A DNA stretch of 64,000 nucleotides from Sporomusa sphaeroides DSM 2875 (GTDB lineage: Bacteria; Bacillota; Negativicutes; Sporomusales; Sporomusaceae). Below are positions 37,073 through 46,072 of this stretch, one piece after another (position 1 is the stretch's first letter; every line of letters starts with the position of its first letter). Where the stretch lies: NCBI RefSeq assembly GCF_001941975.2, contig NZ_CP146991.1, forward strand, positions 2,280,524-2,344,523, read 5' to 3'. The position numbers and the translations under genes were made by a program. The notes under the pieces are model-generated. The model was not told the DNA's origin and searched no databases. It worked only from the letters and a program-made list of their open reading frames with translations.

Positions 37073-38248
37073 ATGATTTGTGTCGGGATTGATGTCGCTA
37101 AGGATAAACACGACTGCTTCATCATCAGTTCGGAGGGTAAAGTCCTTGCAAATGTGTTCACCATCCAAAACAGCATGGAAGGATTTGGCTACCTGTTGGA
37201 AAAAATCCGTGCCTGTTCTTTGCCCCTGGACAAAATAAAGGTAGGGCTTGAGGCTACCGGACACTACAGCTACAACATTCTCGGGTTTCTCCTTGACAAT
37301 GGTCTGGACACCTATGTCATTAACCCCTTGCACACCAATCTTTACCGGAAAAGCCTCACCCTGCGAAAGACGAAGACTGACCGTGTCGATGCGCGAACAA
37401 TTGCGGCTATGCTCATGTCTGATGTGGGCCTCAAGCCCTACACAGACACAGCTTACCACAATGAGGAGCTAAAGTCACTCACCAGATACCGGTTCGACAA
37501 GGTGAAGGTACGCGCTAAGCTGAAGTCCTCAATTGCCAGGCTGGTATGCATCCTGTTCCCGGAGCTGGAAAAGCTGGTATCGTCACTCCATATGGCCTCT
37601 GTTTACGCCTTGCTCGATGAGTTCCCGGGGGCTAAGCAGATTGCAGCGGCACATCTGACGCGGCTCACCCATTTGCTTGCCGAATCCTCCAAAGGCCGTT
37701 ACGGACGGGACAAAGCCATAGAGATACGTGAAGCCGCCAGGCAATCGATTGGCTCTGTGACGACCGCGAAATCACTGGAACTGCGGCATACCATCCGGCT
37801 CATCCGTGAACTCGATGCCGAGATTGCGGAAATTGAACAGGTCATCCAACGCATCATGGACAAGATGCTTTCGCCTATTACCACGATTCCCGGCATTGGC
37901 TACAGGATGGGGGCTATGATTCTGTCTGAGGTGGGTGACTTTTCACGCTTTGATTCCCCTGACAAGATTTTGGCCTATGCCGGCCTGTCGCCCTCTACCT
38001 ACCAATCCGGGCAGCTTAAAAATTGCTATGCCCATATGGAGAAGCGCGGCTCCAGATACCTACGCTATGCCATCTTCAATGCCACAAAATTTGTTTGCCT
38101 TTGGGACCCTGTCTTTGCCGCTTACCTCGCCAGGAAACGCGCCGAGGGAAAGCATTACAATGTGGCCATCTCTCATGCTGCCAAGAAGCTGGTCCGGCTC
38201 ATTTATGCTCTGGAGAAATCCGGCGAGCCTTATCGTCTGGCAGCCTGA
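37073..38248 (+). CDS. IS110-family DEDD transposase/recombinase
   Basis: The 391-aa protein has the N-terminal RuvC-like DEDD domain (CVGIDVAKDKHDC, VGLEATGHYSYN, KTDRVDARTIA) and the C-terminal Tnp IS116/IS110/IS902 domain with IPGIGYRMGAMILSEVGD and the catalytic-serine region AGLSPSTYQSGQ near residue 310. The frame is open to 37034, but the ATG at 37073 with GGAGG eight nt upstream gives MICVGIDVAKDK. The gene appears intact, so the element may be active. IS110 enzymes recombine DNA guided by an RNA from the element. Confidence 0.95.
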   Translation: MICVGIDVAKDKHDCFIISSEGKVLANVFTIQNSMEGFGYLLEKIRACSLPLDKIKVGLEATGHYSYNILGFLLDNGLDTYVINPLHTNLYRKSLTLRKTKTDRVDARTIAAMLMSDVGLKPYTDTAYHNEELKSLTRYRFDKVKVRAKLKSSIARLVCILFPELEKLVSSLHMASVYALLDEFPGAKQIAAAHLTRLTHLLAESSKGRYGRDKAIEIREAARQSIGSVTTAKSLELRHTIRLIRELDAEIAEIEQVIQRIMDKMLSPITTIPGIGYRMGAMILSEVGDFSRFDSPDKILAYAGLSPSTYQSGQLKNCYAHMEKRGSRYLRYAIFNATKFVCLWDPVFAAYLARKRAEGKHYNVAISHAAKKLVRLIYALEKSGEPYRLAA

Positions 38249-38305
38249 TTCTCTCTCGATAGCCCGCATGGCGTCCTGTGGACGTCTGTTTTGCTATACC
38301 CTTTT

Positions 38306-38317
38306 TTGAACCATCTG
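38306..38317. repeat. Subterminal inverted repeat of the IS110 element (right copy)
   Basis: TTGAACCATCTG here is the exact reverse complement of 36927-36938, which lies in the apical part of hairpin 1 of the candidate bridge RNA. Twelve of twelve bases match. Confidence 0.55.
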
Positions 38318-38353
38318 TTTTTTGTCCTCCATCCTCAAATTCGGGCTTGACTT

Positions 38354-39310
38354 TTAATAGTTAGTCTCTCTTTTTAACGCCTTCAGTTTGGTTAATATAT
38401 CAGCCATGTCTGGCGGTACCGGTGCGGTAAACAGCAATTCTTCGCCAGAAATAGGATGTTTGAGGGAAAGTTCGGCCGAATGCAGTGCCTGACCGGAAAT
38501 GGCAAACCTTTTTTTCTCAGGCCCGTATTTCGGGTCCCCTACTACCGGGTGGCCAATATACTGCATGTGTACTCTGATTTGGTGAGTTCTGCCTGTTTGC
38601 AATTTACATTCGACCAGAGTGTAATTAATAAACCGCTCAATGACGCGAAACCGGGTTATAGCTTCCTTGCTGTTACTAAACGTAACAGCCATTTTTTTGC
38701 GGTCAGACGGATGTCTGCCAATCGGAGCATTGATTATCCCCTGCTCTTCAGCAATGGTGCCATGCACAATAGCTACATATTTGCGGCTGGCGGTACGGTT
38801 TTTGATTTGTTCGGCAAGAGCTATGTGCGCACGGTCATTTTTTGCGGCTACCATAACACCGGAGGTATCTTTGTCCAAACGATGGACAATACCGGGGCGG
38901 ATTTCGCCGTTAATGCCTGATAGGTCCTGACAGTGTTCTAACAGGGCGTTTACCAGCGTACCGGCATAATTGCCGGCAGCCGGATGGACCACCATCCCCC
39001 GTGATTTATTGATAACAATAATATCGGCATCTTCGTAAAGTATATCAAGGGGAATGGCTTCAGCGGCAATTTCAACAGGTTTGGCTTCAGGAAAGATGAT
39101 CCTGATACTATCTTCAGCCTGGACTTTGTAGTTTGCTTTAATTAGCTTTCCGTTTACTGTCACCAAATCATCGGCAATAAGCTTTTGTAAATGGGAACGG
39201 GATAGTTCCGGAAACCGTTTAGCTAAGAGTACATCTATTCTGAGCCCCTGCTCATCGGATATTGTTTCAATTCGTGTTTCAGCTCCGCCTGTTGTGGGAA
39301 TCTGTTCCAT
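38354..39310 (-). CDS. rluD: RluD-family 23S rRNA pseudouridine synthase
   Basis: The 318-aa protein has an N-terminal S4 domain (LRIDVLLAKRFPELSRSHLQKLI) and a pseudouridine synthase domain with the catalytic Asp in HRLDKDTSGVMV near residue 140 and LQTGRTHQIRVH. It follows lspA as in most Bacillota. The last three codons and stop seem to come from the IS110 right end; before insertion the protein would have ended one or two residues differently, which should not matter for activity. Confidence 0.94.
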   Translation of the reverse strand: MEQIPTTGGAETRIETISDEQGLRIDVLLAKRFPELSRSHLQKLIADDLVTVNGKLIKANYKVQAEDSIRIIFPEAKPVEIAAEAIPLDILYEDADIIVINKSRGMVVHPAAGNYAGTLVNALLEHCQDLSGINGEIRPGIVHRLDKDTSGVMVAAKNDRAHIALAEQIKNRTASRKYVAIVHGTIAEEQGIINAPIGRHPSDRKKMAVTFSNSKEAITRFRVIERFINYTLVECKLQTGRTHQIRVHMQYIGHPVVGDPKYGPEKKRFAISGQALHSAELSLKHPISGEELLFTAPVPPDMADILTKLKALKRETNY

Positions 39311-39330
39311 ACTATACTATCATCCTATCT

Positions 39331-39495
39331 TAGTAGTCTACCAAGCCTAAATCCATAGTTGTTCTTGTAGCGATATTTTCCGCCCAACTTCGTTGTCGTC
39401 ACCTTACATATGTCCGATATGTGCGGCTCCTCCGCCTTGCTGGACGAAAAATCTCGCGCAATTCATCCTATAGCTTTAAACTTGGCAGACTACTA
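39331..39495. repeat. Imperfect-hairpin intergenic repeat, copy B
   Basis: A 165-bp element bounded by TAGTAGTCTACCAAG (39331-39345) and CTTGGCAGACTACTA (39481-39495), inverted repeats with one mismatch. The core 39388-39436 matches copy A at 47 of 49 bases, including the CATAT-GTCCG-ATATG hairpin. Arms TTCGT/ACGAA pair here, where copy A has TTTGTTGTC/GACAACAAA. Its outer end supplies the lspA stop codon (CTA, 39493-39495). It separates lspA from rluD. Confidence 0.72.
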
Positions 39496-39960
39496 GTTTT
39501 CTTGGTATTCTGCCGGAAAGGGTATAAATACAAGGGTATATATAACACAGCCAACCCCTGTGACAATGGCAATATCGGCCACATTAAACACCGGCCATAT
39601 GCGAAAATCAAAAAAATCCACCACATACCCGGTCTGTACCCGATCAATTACATTGCCGAGAGCGCCACTTGCCAAGAGACTGACTCCCAGCCGCATAAGA
39701 CGGAAGTTATCCGGGATATGGGAAAAAAAGTAGGTAATCAGTCCTAACATAACCAGCGCAATTACAATAAAAAACAACCGCTGGTTTTCCAAAATCCCAA
39801 ATGCGGCACCTGGATTCAGGACATAGGTAATGTGAAACATATTTTCAATTACCGGTATGGACATTCCCGGCAACATCTGGGACTGAATATAATGCTTTGA
39901 CCACTGGTCAATTATGACTACTGCCACAGCAATGGCTGCAAGTAATACTCTAGGCACCAA
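39493..39960 (-). CDS. lspA: Prolipoprotein signal peptidase II
   Basis: LspA cleaves lipoprotein signal peptides after diacylglyceryl transfer. The 155-aa polytopic protein shows IDQWSKHYI, the catalytic Asp motifs GALGNVIDRV near residue 103 and FNVADIAIVTG near 128, and four membrane segments. The start is TTG at 39960 or GTG three bases later; both follow GGAGAG. A 10-bp GC-rich hairpin lies in the leader (40025-40053). The TAG stop is part of the terminal repeat of element B. Confidence 0.94.
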   Translation of the reverse strand: MVPRVLLAAIAVAVVIIDQWSKHYIQSQMLPGMSIPVIENMFHITYVLNPGAAFGILENQRLFFIVIALVMLGLITYFFSHIPDNFRLMRLGVSLLASGALGNVIDRVQTGYVVDFFDFRIWPVFNVADIAIVTGVGCVIYTLVFIPFPAEYQEN

Positions 39961-40024
39961 TTCTCTCTCCTATCTTTTACCCAATTATCAATACTATATA
40001 TTCCACAGCAAAGAATTTGCAGTC

Positions 40025-40053
40025 GCCGGCCGATGGTGTATTCATCCGCCGGC
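40025..40053. other. GC-rich hairpin in the lspA leader region
   Basis: GCCGGC-C-GATG (40025-40035) pairs with CATC-C-GCCGGC (40043-40053), with one mismatch and a 7-nt loop. No U-tract follows on either strand. The rest of 39961-40107 has no gene that I can support. Confidence 0.45.
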
Positions 40054-40107
40054 AAAGCTTTAACTCGCTGTATATGATAACATGATACCGGAATTTTTCC
40101 CAAACGT

Positions 40108-40139
40108 AAAGAAGCACGGTGATAATACCGTACTTCTTT
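40108..40139 (-). terminator. Terminator after the VTT membrane protein gene
   Basis: AAAGAAGCACGGT pairs with ACCGTACTTCTTT (one mismatch), and the minus strand continues ACGTTTGGGAAAAATT. The hairpin overlaps the stop codon of the gene at 40138-40842. Confidence 0.65.
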
Positions 40140-40842
40140 ACTTATTTTTCGGGGGAATTATATACCGGTCGATAGTATCGCGGAAATAGTAAACGATAAG
40201 TCCGGCAACTACCAGTACTGTAGTAATAGCTGCTACTAATGTAAGATTATGTGAGAGATTCTGACCAAGTATGGAATAAAGCACAATGGCCGGCGTTTGC
40301 CCGATTGCTGTAGCGGCAATAAACTTCCATACTGTTAGTTTGGTCAGGCCTGCTCCATAACTGATTACCTTAAAGGGAATGATTGGGATAAGCCTGGTAA
40401 TAAGTACAGCTATTATGCCATGGCGTTTAAAAAATTTGTCTGTTAGCGTGAGGTATTTAATACCGATAAAGCGTTCTACCACCGGACGTCCATACCAGCG
40501 GGCAATCCCAAAGTCCAGGGCTGCGCCCAGCAGTGCGCCGGTCCAGGAGTATAGCGCTCCGGCCTGCCAGCCGAATATCCACGCATTCGTAATGGTAATG
40601 ATTATCCCCGGCACCAGGGGGACCATGGACTGCAAGGTCATAAGGGCAATACTGGTTACAGGTGCCCATATACCATAGGATAAAATAAACTGGCGCAGAC
40701 CTTCGAAGTTGTGGGAGCGCAGATAAGAAATTCCTTCACCGGTAAATTGCTGTACTCCGGGCAAATAAAAATAGATGGCTACAACCAGTCCTAAAACGCC
40801 AGTTTTGGCCAAGGATATGAGCTTGACTTTCGGACAAATCAT
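40138..40842 (-). CDS. TVP38/TMEM64 (VTT-domain) membrane protein
   Basis: A 234-aa integral membrane protein with an N-terminal helix, then the VTT domain: VPGIIITITNAWIFGWQAGALYSWTGA, FGIARWYGRPVVERFIG and the late LITRLIPIIPFKVISYGAGLT with the RxxPxxPF motif. Related proteins scramble phospholipids or affect undecaprenyl phosphate recycling; no substrate can be assigned. Second member of the family in the window, after 1-367. A GGTGATGG ribosome binding site precedes the start. Confidence 0.88.
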   Translation of the reverse strand: MICPKVKLISLAKTGVLGLVVAIYFYLPGVQQFTGEGISYLRSHNFEGLRQFILSYGIWAPVTSIALMTLQSMVPLVPGIIITITNAWIFGWQAGALYSWTGALLGAALDFGIARWYGRPVVERFIGIKYLTLTDKFFKRHGIIAVLITRLIPIIPFKVISYGAGLTKLTVWKFIAATAIGQTPAIVLYSILGQNLSHNLTLVAAITTVLVVAGLIVYYFRDTIDRYIIPPKNK

Positions 40843-40950
40843 TACACCATCACCTGCAAATCGTTAACATCATGTATTTTAGCAACCTAAATAGTATGTC
40901 CTGACAATGATTATATGATTACACACTTCCCAATAAAATCCTGCAAAGAA

Positions 40951-40983
40951 AAACAAACCGGGCGTTTACTGCCTGGTTTGTTT
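40951..40983 (-). terminator. Terminator of the TraR/DksA-like gene
   Basis: AAACAAACCGGGC pairs with GCCTGGTTTGTTT (one mismatch) and the minus strand continues TTC after five T. The stop codon of the gene (40966-40968) lies in the loop. Confidence 0.8.
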
Positions 40984-41640
40984 TTCGTATTTCTGCTGCT
41001 TGATTGCATGTCTGCCGGTACTTCCCGGTTCAGTGGGAATGGCATCCGTCAGCTCAACAATACCATGGTGCTCGTCACTATTGAGGAATACGGATTCATA
41101 GTCTTTTGCACCGGGAACATCCTGGGGGGTGTCAGAGCTGCCATAGCGCATAACGTCTTGCAGGGCATCTTCACCGTCATAGCTGACACATTCACAACTG
41201 GACGAACCCAGGAAATTTTTTTTGAATGGCGGGGTGAGGATTACTTCTTCTAAGGGGCGGGGGGTAACGGCATTCTGATCTACCTTCTGTTGGCACTCAA
41301 TACATTGGGTGGCCCAAGGCAGCGCCTCCATTCTTTCCTCTGATATCTGAGAGCCGCAACGATCACAACGGCCATAAGTACTCTGGTGAATTTTTTCTAA
41401 GGCATGTTCGACATTGCTTAGTAATACACGCTCATTGTCCCGCAGCCCGACGTCTTTACTCCGCTCAAAGGTTTCACTGCCTAAGTCGGCCGGATGATTG
41501 TCATAGCTGCTCAATTCGCCTGTAGTATTAGCTAAGGCTGAGCGCAGACCATTATCCTCAAGCTGCAAAATAGTCTCAATCAGCTCCTGCTTTTTTGCTA
41601 GTAACCGGGCTTTGGATTTTGCCAGTCGTTTTGAGTGCAA
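40966..41640 (-). CDS. yteA: TraR/DksA-type zinc-finger protein (YteA-like)
   Basis: The 224-aa chain has an N-terminal coiled-coil (MHSKRLAKSKARLLAKKQEL) and a DksA/TraR C4 zinc finger CDRCGSQISEERMEALPWAT ending in QCIEC near residue 120, followed by a ~90-residue acidic tail. Similar Bacillota proteins (YteA) are of unknown role; RNA polymerase secondary-channel binding is known for DksA but not shown here. It stands between the VTT protein and a nitroreductase. Confidence 0.88.
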   Translation of the reverse strand: MHSKRLAKSKARLLAKKQELIETILQLEDNGLRSALANTTGELSSYDNHPADLGSETFERSKDVGLRDNERVLLSNVEHALEKIHQSTYGRCDRCGSQISEERMEALPWATQCIECQQKVDQNAVTPRPLEEVILTPPFKKNFLGSSSCECVSYDGEDALQDVMRYGSSDTPQDVPGAKDYESVFLNSDEHHGIVELTDAIPTEPGSTGRHAIKQQKYEKQTRQ

Positions 41641-41655
41641 GCTAAAGCCCCCTTC

Positions 41656-42183
41656 TTAGTGAATAAATTTAGCGACTTCAGCCAGACGCAGGCGTTCCTT
41701 ATATTCTTTTGGCTGCTCGTTGCTGTATCCCAGACAAATTATGGCTACCGCTCTGAGACGTGGCGGGGCTTTGATTGCTTCCTCAACTTTTGTTTCATTA
41801 AAAGCGCCAACCCAGCAAGCGGCAACACCAAGTCCTTCGGCAGCCAGCAGGATATTTTGTGCCGCTGCTGCTGTGTCTTGAATACAATACAATTGTGCTC
41901 CGCGTTCGCCATAGAGTTCATTCGAACGGGCCGGGTCGGCAGTAATTACAATTACCGTGGGAGCCTCGTTAATTTGCTCCTGATCAAAAGCCGCTGCCGC
42001 AATTTTTTCCTTTACCGAAACATCCTGTACCACATAAAAGTACCAAGGTTGCAAATTACCGGCACTTGGTGCCATATTACCGGCTTCAAGAATCCGGGTT
42101 AAGGTAGCATCAGGGATTTGCTCAGACCTAAAGTTGCGAATACTATGGCTTTGGCGGATGCAATCAAAAATATCCTTTGTCAT
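41656..42183 (-). CDS. Nitroreductase-family flavoprotein
   Basis: The 175-aa protein is a short FMN-dependent nitroreductase: HSIRNFRSEQIPDATL binds FMN phosphate, NMAPSAGNLQPWYFYVV is the diagnostic PSxxNxQP block, and GVAACWVGAFNE closes the flavin site. Substrate cannot be inferred. It ends 16 nt before the TraR-like gene. Confidence 0.92.
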   Translation of the reverse strand: MTKDIFDCIRQSHSIRNFRSEQIPDATLTRILEAGNMAPSAGNLQPWYFYVVQDVSVKEKIAAAAFDQEQINEAPTVIVITADPARSNELYGERGAQLYCIQDTAAAAQNILLAAEGLGVAACWVGAFNETKVEEAIKAPPRLRAVAIICLGYSNEQPKEYKERLRLAEVAKFIH

Positions 42184-42208
42184 GTGTCAGCCTCCCTGTA
42201 ATGATGAT

Positions 42209-42535
42209 CTAGAAAGTACCGTTCTTGGCTTCGACAAACCGTACGATATCGGCAATAAAGCCGCCGATACCCGGAATGTTGAGCACTATCAGCTGCTTGA
42301 GGAATGCGAGCAATAAAGCAAACACCAAGCTGGCACCGATGGCAATACCTAATCCACGGGCAATGCCGGCCACAAAGTTAGTGAGAATCAGCCTGACAGG
42401 GCGTTCTAATGTCTCCATATAATCGGCAATCCGCATGGATTCCAACCGGTTGACCAGCCGTTCCAGCTGTCTGGCAATAAATTCAGGCTGCTGATCATCA
42501 CTCTTATTAGTATTGACTGGATTTTTATTGTCCAT
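42209..42535 (-). CDS. DUF5665 small membrane protein
   Basis: A 108-aa protein with a polar N-terminal third (FIARQLERLVNRLESMRIADYMETL), a glycine-rich hydrophobic stretch NFVAGIARGLGIAIGAS leading into VFALLLAFL, and a C-terminal LNIPGIGGFIADIV segment. This arrangement is typical of DUF5665, of unknown function, found in many clostridia and Negativicutes. Upstream is the ileS terminator. Confidence 0.8.
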   Translation of the reverse strand: MDNKNPVNTNKSDDQQPEFIARQLERLVNRLESMRIADYMETLERPVRLILTNFVAGIARGLGIAIGASLVFALLLAFLKQLIVLNIPGIGGFIADIVRFVEAKNGTF

Positions 42536-42571
42536 ACAAACAGACCCCCATTGGTATTATTCCCTGCTTAA

Positions 42572-42601
42572 TAAAAATAAACCGGGATTAGCTCCCGGTT
42601 T
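42572..42601 (-). terminator. ileS intrinsic terminator
   Basis: AAACCGGGA (42579-42587) pairs with TCCCGGTTT (42593-42601), followed on the minus strand by ATTTTTATT. Confidence 0.85.
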
Positions 42602-42608
42602 ATCCTGC

Positions 42609-45401
42609 TTACATATTTTTTACTACAGTAGCGCACCGTTGACAAAGAGCCGGATGCTCATTATCCTGGTCCACCGTTGGGCTGTAAATCCAGCAGCGTT
42701 CGCATTTGCCTCCTTGCGCCGGAGCTATAGCAACTGCCATTTGCATGTTTTCAGCGCGGTAGGCTTCACCTGGAGCCTGGTCAAGCTGATCAGATAAAGT
42801 TACATCAGATACAATAAGCAATGTGGCTAAATCATCCTTAATGGCTGAGAGTGCCGTCAATTCTTCACCGGCAGCATAAAGACTAACCGCAGCATCTAAC
42901 GAGTGGCCGATTACTTTGTTACGCCGGGCGGTTTCCAACGCTTTGGTAATTTCGCTGCGCATGGCAAGAATTTTATCCCATTTGGTCTCTAAGGCTGCAT
43001 CAAGGTACTCAGGCCGGGCAGTTGGCCAGGAAGCTAATTGCACACTTTCAGGCCGGCCCTGTTGTTTAGGCATATACTGCCATACTTCTTCCGAGGTAAA
43101 GGTTAGTACCGGAGCAACCATCACTACCAGGGTATTGAGGATTTCGTACATAGCCGTTTGCGCGGCGCGACGTTCGATGGAACCGGGAAGTGCAGTGTAA
43201 ACGCGGTCCTTGAGGATATCAAGATAAAAGGCGCTTAGTTCAACGGCACAAAAATTATGAACCGTGTGGTAGAGCAGATGGAACTCATACTCTTCATAGG
43301 CTTCGGTAACTTTATCCCGCACTTGCTCCAACCGCATCAGCGCCCAGCGGTCAATCTCCATGAGCTGGTTATAATTCACTTTGTCGGTATCTGGGTTAAA
43401 GTCCTGCAGGTTGCCCAGAATGTAACGGAAAGTATTGCGGATTTTGCGGTATACTTCGGCTAATTGCTTCAAAATAGGATTGGAAATGCGGATATCGGCT
43501 TTGTAATCGGCCGATGCTACCCAGAGGCGAAGAATATCGGCACCGTATTGTTTAATGACTTCCTGCGGGTAAATGGTATTGCCAACAGATTTGGACATTT
43601 TACGCCCTTCACCGTCGACAACAAAGCCATGGGTCAATACTCCCTTATAAGGTGCTGCACCGCGAGTAGCTACCGAGGTTAACAGCGAGGACTGGAACCA
43701 GCCGCGATGCTGGTCGCTGCCTTCCAGATAAAGGTCGGCAGGCCACTGCAATTCTTCGCGTTGTTCTAATACTGCAGCATGGCTGGAACCACTGTCAAAC
43801 CATACATCCATAATATCGGTTTCTTTGCGGAATTCATTATGCCCGCAGTGAGGGCAGGCAAAATCGTCAGGCAGTATTTTTTTCGCTGTTCTTGCCCACC
43901 AGGCATCAGAGCCTTCCTTACGGAAGATTTCTTTAACCGCGTCAATGGTTGTATCATTAATGATATGTTCATTACATTTGGTACAATAAAAAATCGGAAT
44001 AGGCACACCCCATACACGCTGCCGCGAAATGCACCAGTCGTTGCGGTCGGCTACCATGTTACGAATCCGGTCTTCACCCCAAGCCGGGATCCACTGAACA
44101 TCATTCTCGATGGTCTTGAGCGTTTCGGCGCGAAAGCCGTCAATAGAAGCAAACCATTGCTCGGTAGCACGGTAAATAATAGGATTTTTGCAGCGCCAGC
44201 AATGTGCATACTGATGTTTTATGGAGCTTTTGCCAAGCAGCAGGCTCCGGGCAGCCAATTCTTTAATAACAGGCACATTGGCATCATTCACCAGCAGACC
44301 TTCAAACTGACCTGCTTCAGCAGTAAATTTACCGGCAGGATCAACTGGGTTGATAACCGGCAATTCGTATTTCATGCCAACCTCAAAGTCTTCCTGACCA
44401 TGGCCGGGAGCTGTATGCACACATCCGGTACCTGCCTCAAGTGTAACATGCTCTCCCAGGATGATGGGTGCTTCACGGTCAAAGAACGGATGGCTAAAGA
44501 CCATGCCTTCAATGGCGGCACCTTTCATTGTTGATAAAACAGTATATTCACCAAGATTGTTAGACTTGACAACTGTTTCGATCAAATCACTGGCCAGCAG
44601 ATATATTTCATCACCGATTTGCACCCAGGCATATTCAATCTCCGGATGAACACAAACAGCCACATTGGCAGGTATGGTCCATGGAGTAGTTGTCCAGATA
44701 ACAGCATAGACCTGCTCACTGCTGACTCCTACCGGCAAATTGCCTTTGTCATCGATAAGCGGGAATTTAACATAAATCGAATGAGATTTTTTCTCCGCAT
44801 ATTCAATCTCGGCCTCAGCCAGAGCCGTTTCACAGGAAATGCACCAGTAAACGGATTTTAAGCCTTTGTAGATATGTCCCTTTTTCGCCATTTCGCCGAA
44901 GACTTCAATTTGTTTGGCTTCATATTCAGGGTACAGGGTCACATAAGGATTTTCCCAGTCACCCGCAACACCCAGGCGTTTGAAATCTTCCCGTTGGAGA
45001 TCCAGGCATTTAAAGGCATATTGCTTGCACTCCCGGCGCAGCTCCAGTGGATCGAGTTCGTGACGGTTTAACCCCAGGATTTTGATGGCCGCATGTTCAA
45101 TTGGCAGGCCATGGGTATCCCAGCCTGGAACATAGGGAGCATCGAAACCGCGCAATGACCTGTATTTGACAATAATATCCTTCAGTATCTTGTTTAATGC
45201 GGTGCCGATATGAATATTGCCATTGGCATATGGCGGGCCATCATGCAGGATAAATTTAGTTTTACCCTTACTTTGGGTAACCTTTTTTTCATAAATTTGC
45301 TCTTTGCGCCAGTACTCCAGCATTTCCGGCTCCCGTTCAGGGAGATTGGCGCGCATGGGGAAATCTGTTTGCGGTAAATTAAGCGTTTTGCTGTAATCCA
45401 A
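42609..45401 (-). CDS. ileS: Isoleucyl-tRNA synthetase
   Basis: A 930-aa class I synthetase with HIGH-type motif [19 protein letters not shown] near residue 57, an editing (CP1) domain, KMSKSVGN near 603, and a C-terminal zinc finger (CERCWIY and CQRC near 890-915). It charges tRNA-Ile and edits valine. The start is a TTG at 45401 with GGAGG eight nt upstream; no ATG in frame fits better. Expression is controlled by the T-box leader upstream. Confidence 0.97.
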   Translation of the reverse strand: MDYSKTLNLPQTDFPMRANLPEREPEMLEYWRKEQIYEKKVTQSKGKTKFILHDGPPYANGNIHIGTALNKILKDIIVKYRSLRGFDAPYVPGWDTHGLPIEHAAIKILGLNRHELDPLELRRECKQYAFKCLDLQREDFKRLGVAGDWENPYVTLYPEYEAKQIEVFGEMAKKGHIYKGLKSVYWCISCETALAEAEIEYAEKKSHSIYVKFPLIDDKGNLPVGVSSEQVYAVIWTTTPWTIPANVAVCVHPEIEYAWVQIGDEIYLLASDLIETVVKSNNLGEYTVLSTMKGAAIEGMVFSHPFFDREAPIILGEHVTLEAGTGCVHTAPGHGQEDFEVGMKYELPVINPVDPAGKFTAEAGQFEGLLVNDANVPVIKELAARSLLLGKSSIKHQYAHCWRCKNPIIYRATEQWFASIDGFRAETLKTIENDVQWIPAWGEDRIRNMVADRNDWCISRQRVWGVPIPIFYCTKCNEHIINDTTIDAVKEIFRKEGSDAWWARTAKKILPDDFACPHCGHNEFRKETDIMDVWFDSGSSHAAVLEQREELQWPADLYLEGSDQHRGWFQSSLLTSVATRGAAPYKGVLTHGFVVDGEGRKMSKSVGNTIYPQEVIKQYGADILRLWVASADYKADIRISNPILKQLAEVYRKIRNTFRYILGNLQDFNPDTDKVNYNQLMEIDRWALMRLEQVRDKVTEAYEEYEFHLLYHTVHNFCAVELSAFYLDILKDRVYTALPGSIERRAAQTAMYEILNTLVVMVAPVLTFTSEEVWQYMPKQQGRPESVQLASWPTARPEYLDAALETKWDKILAMRSEITKALETARRNKVIGHSLDAAVSLYAAGEELTALSAIKDDLATLLIVSDVTLSDQLDQAPGEAYRAENMQMAVAIAPAQGGKCERCWIYSPTVDQDNEHPALCQRCATVVKNM

Positions 45402-45437
45402 AAGTGAACACCTCCATAAGATAAAGACCTGAGAAAT

Positions 45438-45469
45438 AAAAAAACTCTCATCCCGTAAAGGGACGAGAG
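45438..45469 (-). terminator. Terminator of the ileS T-box
   Basis: Ten-bp stem CTCTCATCCC/GGGACGAGAG with one mismatch (45445-45454 with 45460-45469) and seven T on the minus strand, just after the T-box sequence. It would compete with the antiterminator. Confidence 0.92.
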
Positions 45470-45706
45470 CGTTAATTCCCGTGGTACCACCCTAATTGGC
45501 TTAGTTCAGCCACTTACAACGCGATAACGGGCGTTAAACGGCGAAGCTTACTGAGTACCTTGACGCAAGGTACTGTCTGTTCAGTCCGCAGTTCAGGAGT
45601 GATAGTGAGCCATGACTTTGGTTACCAGGCTTACACCATATCCTGGTTCGCTGCAAACCGCCACCTAGGCGAATCTCCGTCATTACTGATAAAATATACT
45701 ATATAC
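45470..45706 (-). promoter_or_regulatory. T-box leader of ileS
   Basis: The T-box core AGGGTGGTACCACGGG lies at about 45478-45493 (minus strand). Upstream are a long Stem I and the apical loop region with GGATATGGTGTAAGCC. A plausible specifier ATC followed by A lies near 45600 in the sequence CACTATCACTCC, matching the Ile codon of the downstream gene. Uncharged tRNA-Ile should promote readthrough. Confidence 0.92.
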
Positions 45707-45712
45707 GCATAT

Positions 45713-45740
45713 ATTATACATGATTGACGAACAAAGTCAA
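45713..45740 (-). promoter_or_regulatory. Sigma-A promoter of the ileS T-box transcript
   Basis: TTGACT (45735-45740), 16 nt, TATAAT (45713-45718) on the minus strand. It overlaps the stop codon of the upstream DUF167 gene. Confidence 0.8.
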
Positions 45741-46072
45741 ATACCGGCAGATAGCTTGTTCAAAAAAATATTTTTATCAACACCGGTAATTTTAATAATT
45801 TTTGCACGGTTTTTATGTCCGCCAATAATACTGACAGTGCTTTTAGGCAAACCCATATACGTTGCCAAAAAAGCCAGACAGGCAGCATTGGCTTCACCGT
45901 CCACCGGTGGCGAAGTCAGGTTGATTTTTAAACTATCGCCCATCATGCCGGTAATGGCATTTTTGCTGGAACGCGGCTGGACACGCACCTTAAAGGCGAT
46001 GCCGTCCGGTAGTTCCTTAATATCAAGCTCACCCACATTGAGTGTGCGACTAGTTTTCATCTTCTTCAGCAC
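45737..46072 (-). CDS. yggU: DUF167/YggU-family protein
   Basis: The product of up to 111 aa has the YggU signature: VRVQPRSSKNAITG, PPVDGEANAACLAFLA and GHKNRAKIIKI. Function is unknown, though in Bacillota it commonly sits beside the ylm division genes. The frame overlaps the divIVA stop. Starts are GTG at 46072 or ATG at 46060; neither has a clear ribosome binding site, so translational coupling to divIVA is likely. Confidence 0.85.
   Translation of the reverse strand: MLKKMKTSRTLNVGELDIKELPDGIAFKVRVQPRSSKNAITGMMGDSLKINLTSPPVDGEANAACLAFLATYMGLPKSTVSIIGGHKNRAKIIKITGVDKNIFLNKLSAGI

Larger units (their letters stand above)
36883..38367 (+). mobile_element. IS110-family insertion sequence between rluD and pyrR
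   Basis: The element holds one DEDD transposase gene with ~190 nt of noncoding DNA before it and ~115 nt after it, as in the IS110 subgroup. Ends are inferred from guide-like matches: a left junction TATATG-CT-ACA at 36877-36887 and a right junction AGTTAGT-CT-CTCTT at 38359-38372, both with CT as a possible core dinucleotide. No terminal inverted repeats or clear target duplication, as expected for IS110. The right end lies inside the last codons of rluD. Confidence 0.72.

Noticed and set aside
37046-37459. 137-aa ORF antisense to the IS110 transposase
   Set aside because: It mirrors the codon pattern of the transposase on the other strand; no independent start signal.
39918-40103. 61-aa minus-strand ORF upstream of lspA
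   Set aside because: It includes the leader hairpin and overlaps the lspA start in another frame; no ribosome binding site and no recognisable product.
43779-44534. 251-aa plus-strand ORF inside ileS
   Set aside because: Long only because it is antisense to the conserved ileS frame; no ribosome binding site or recognisable domain.
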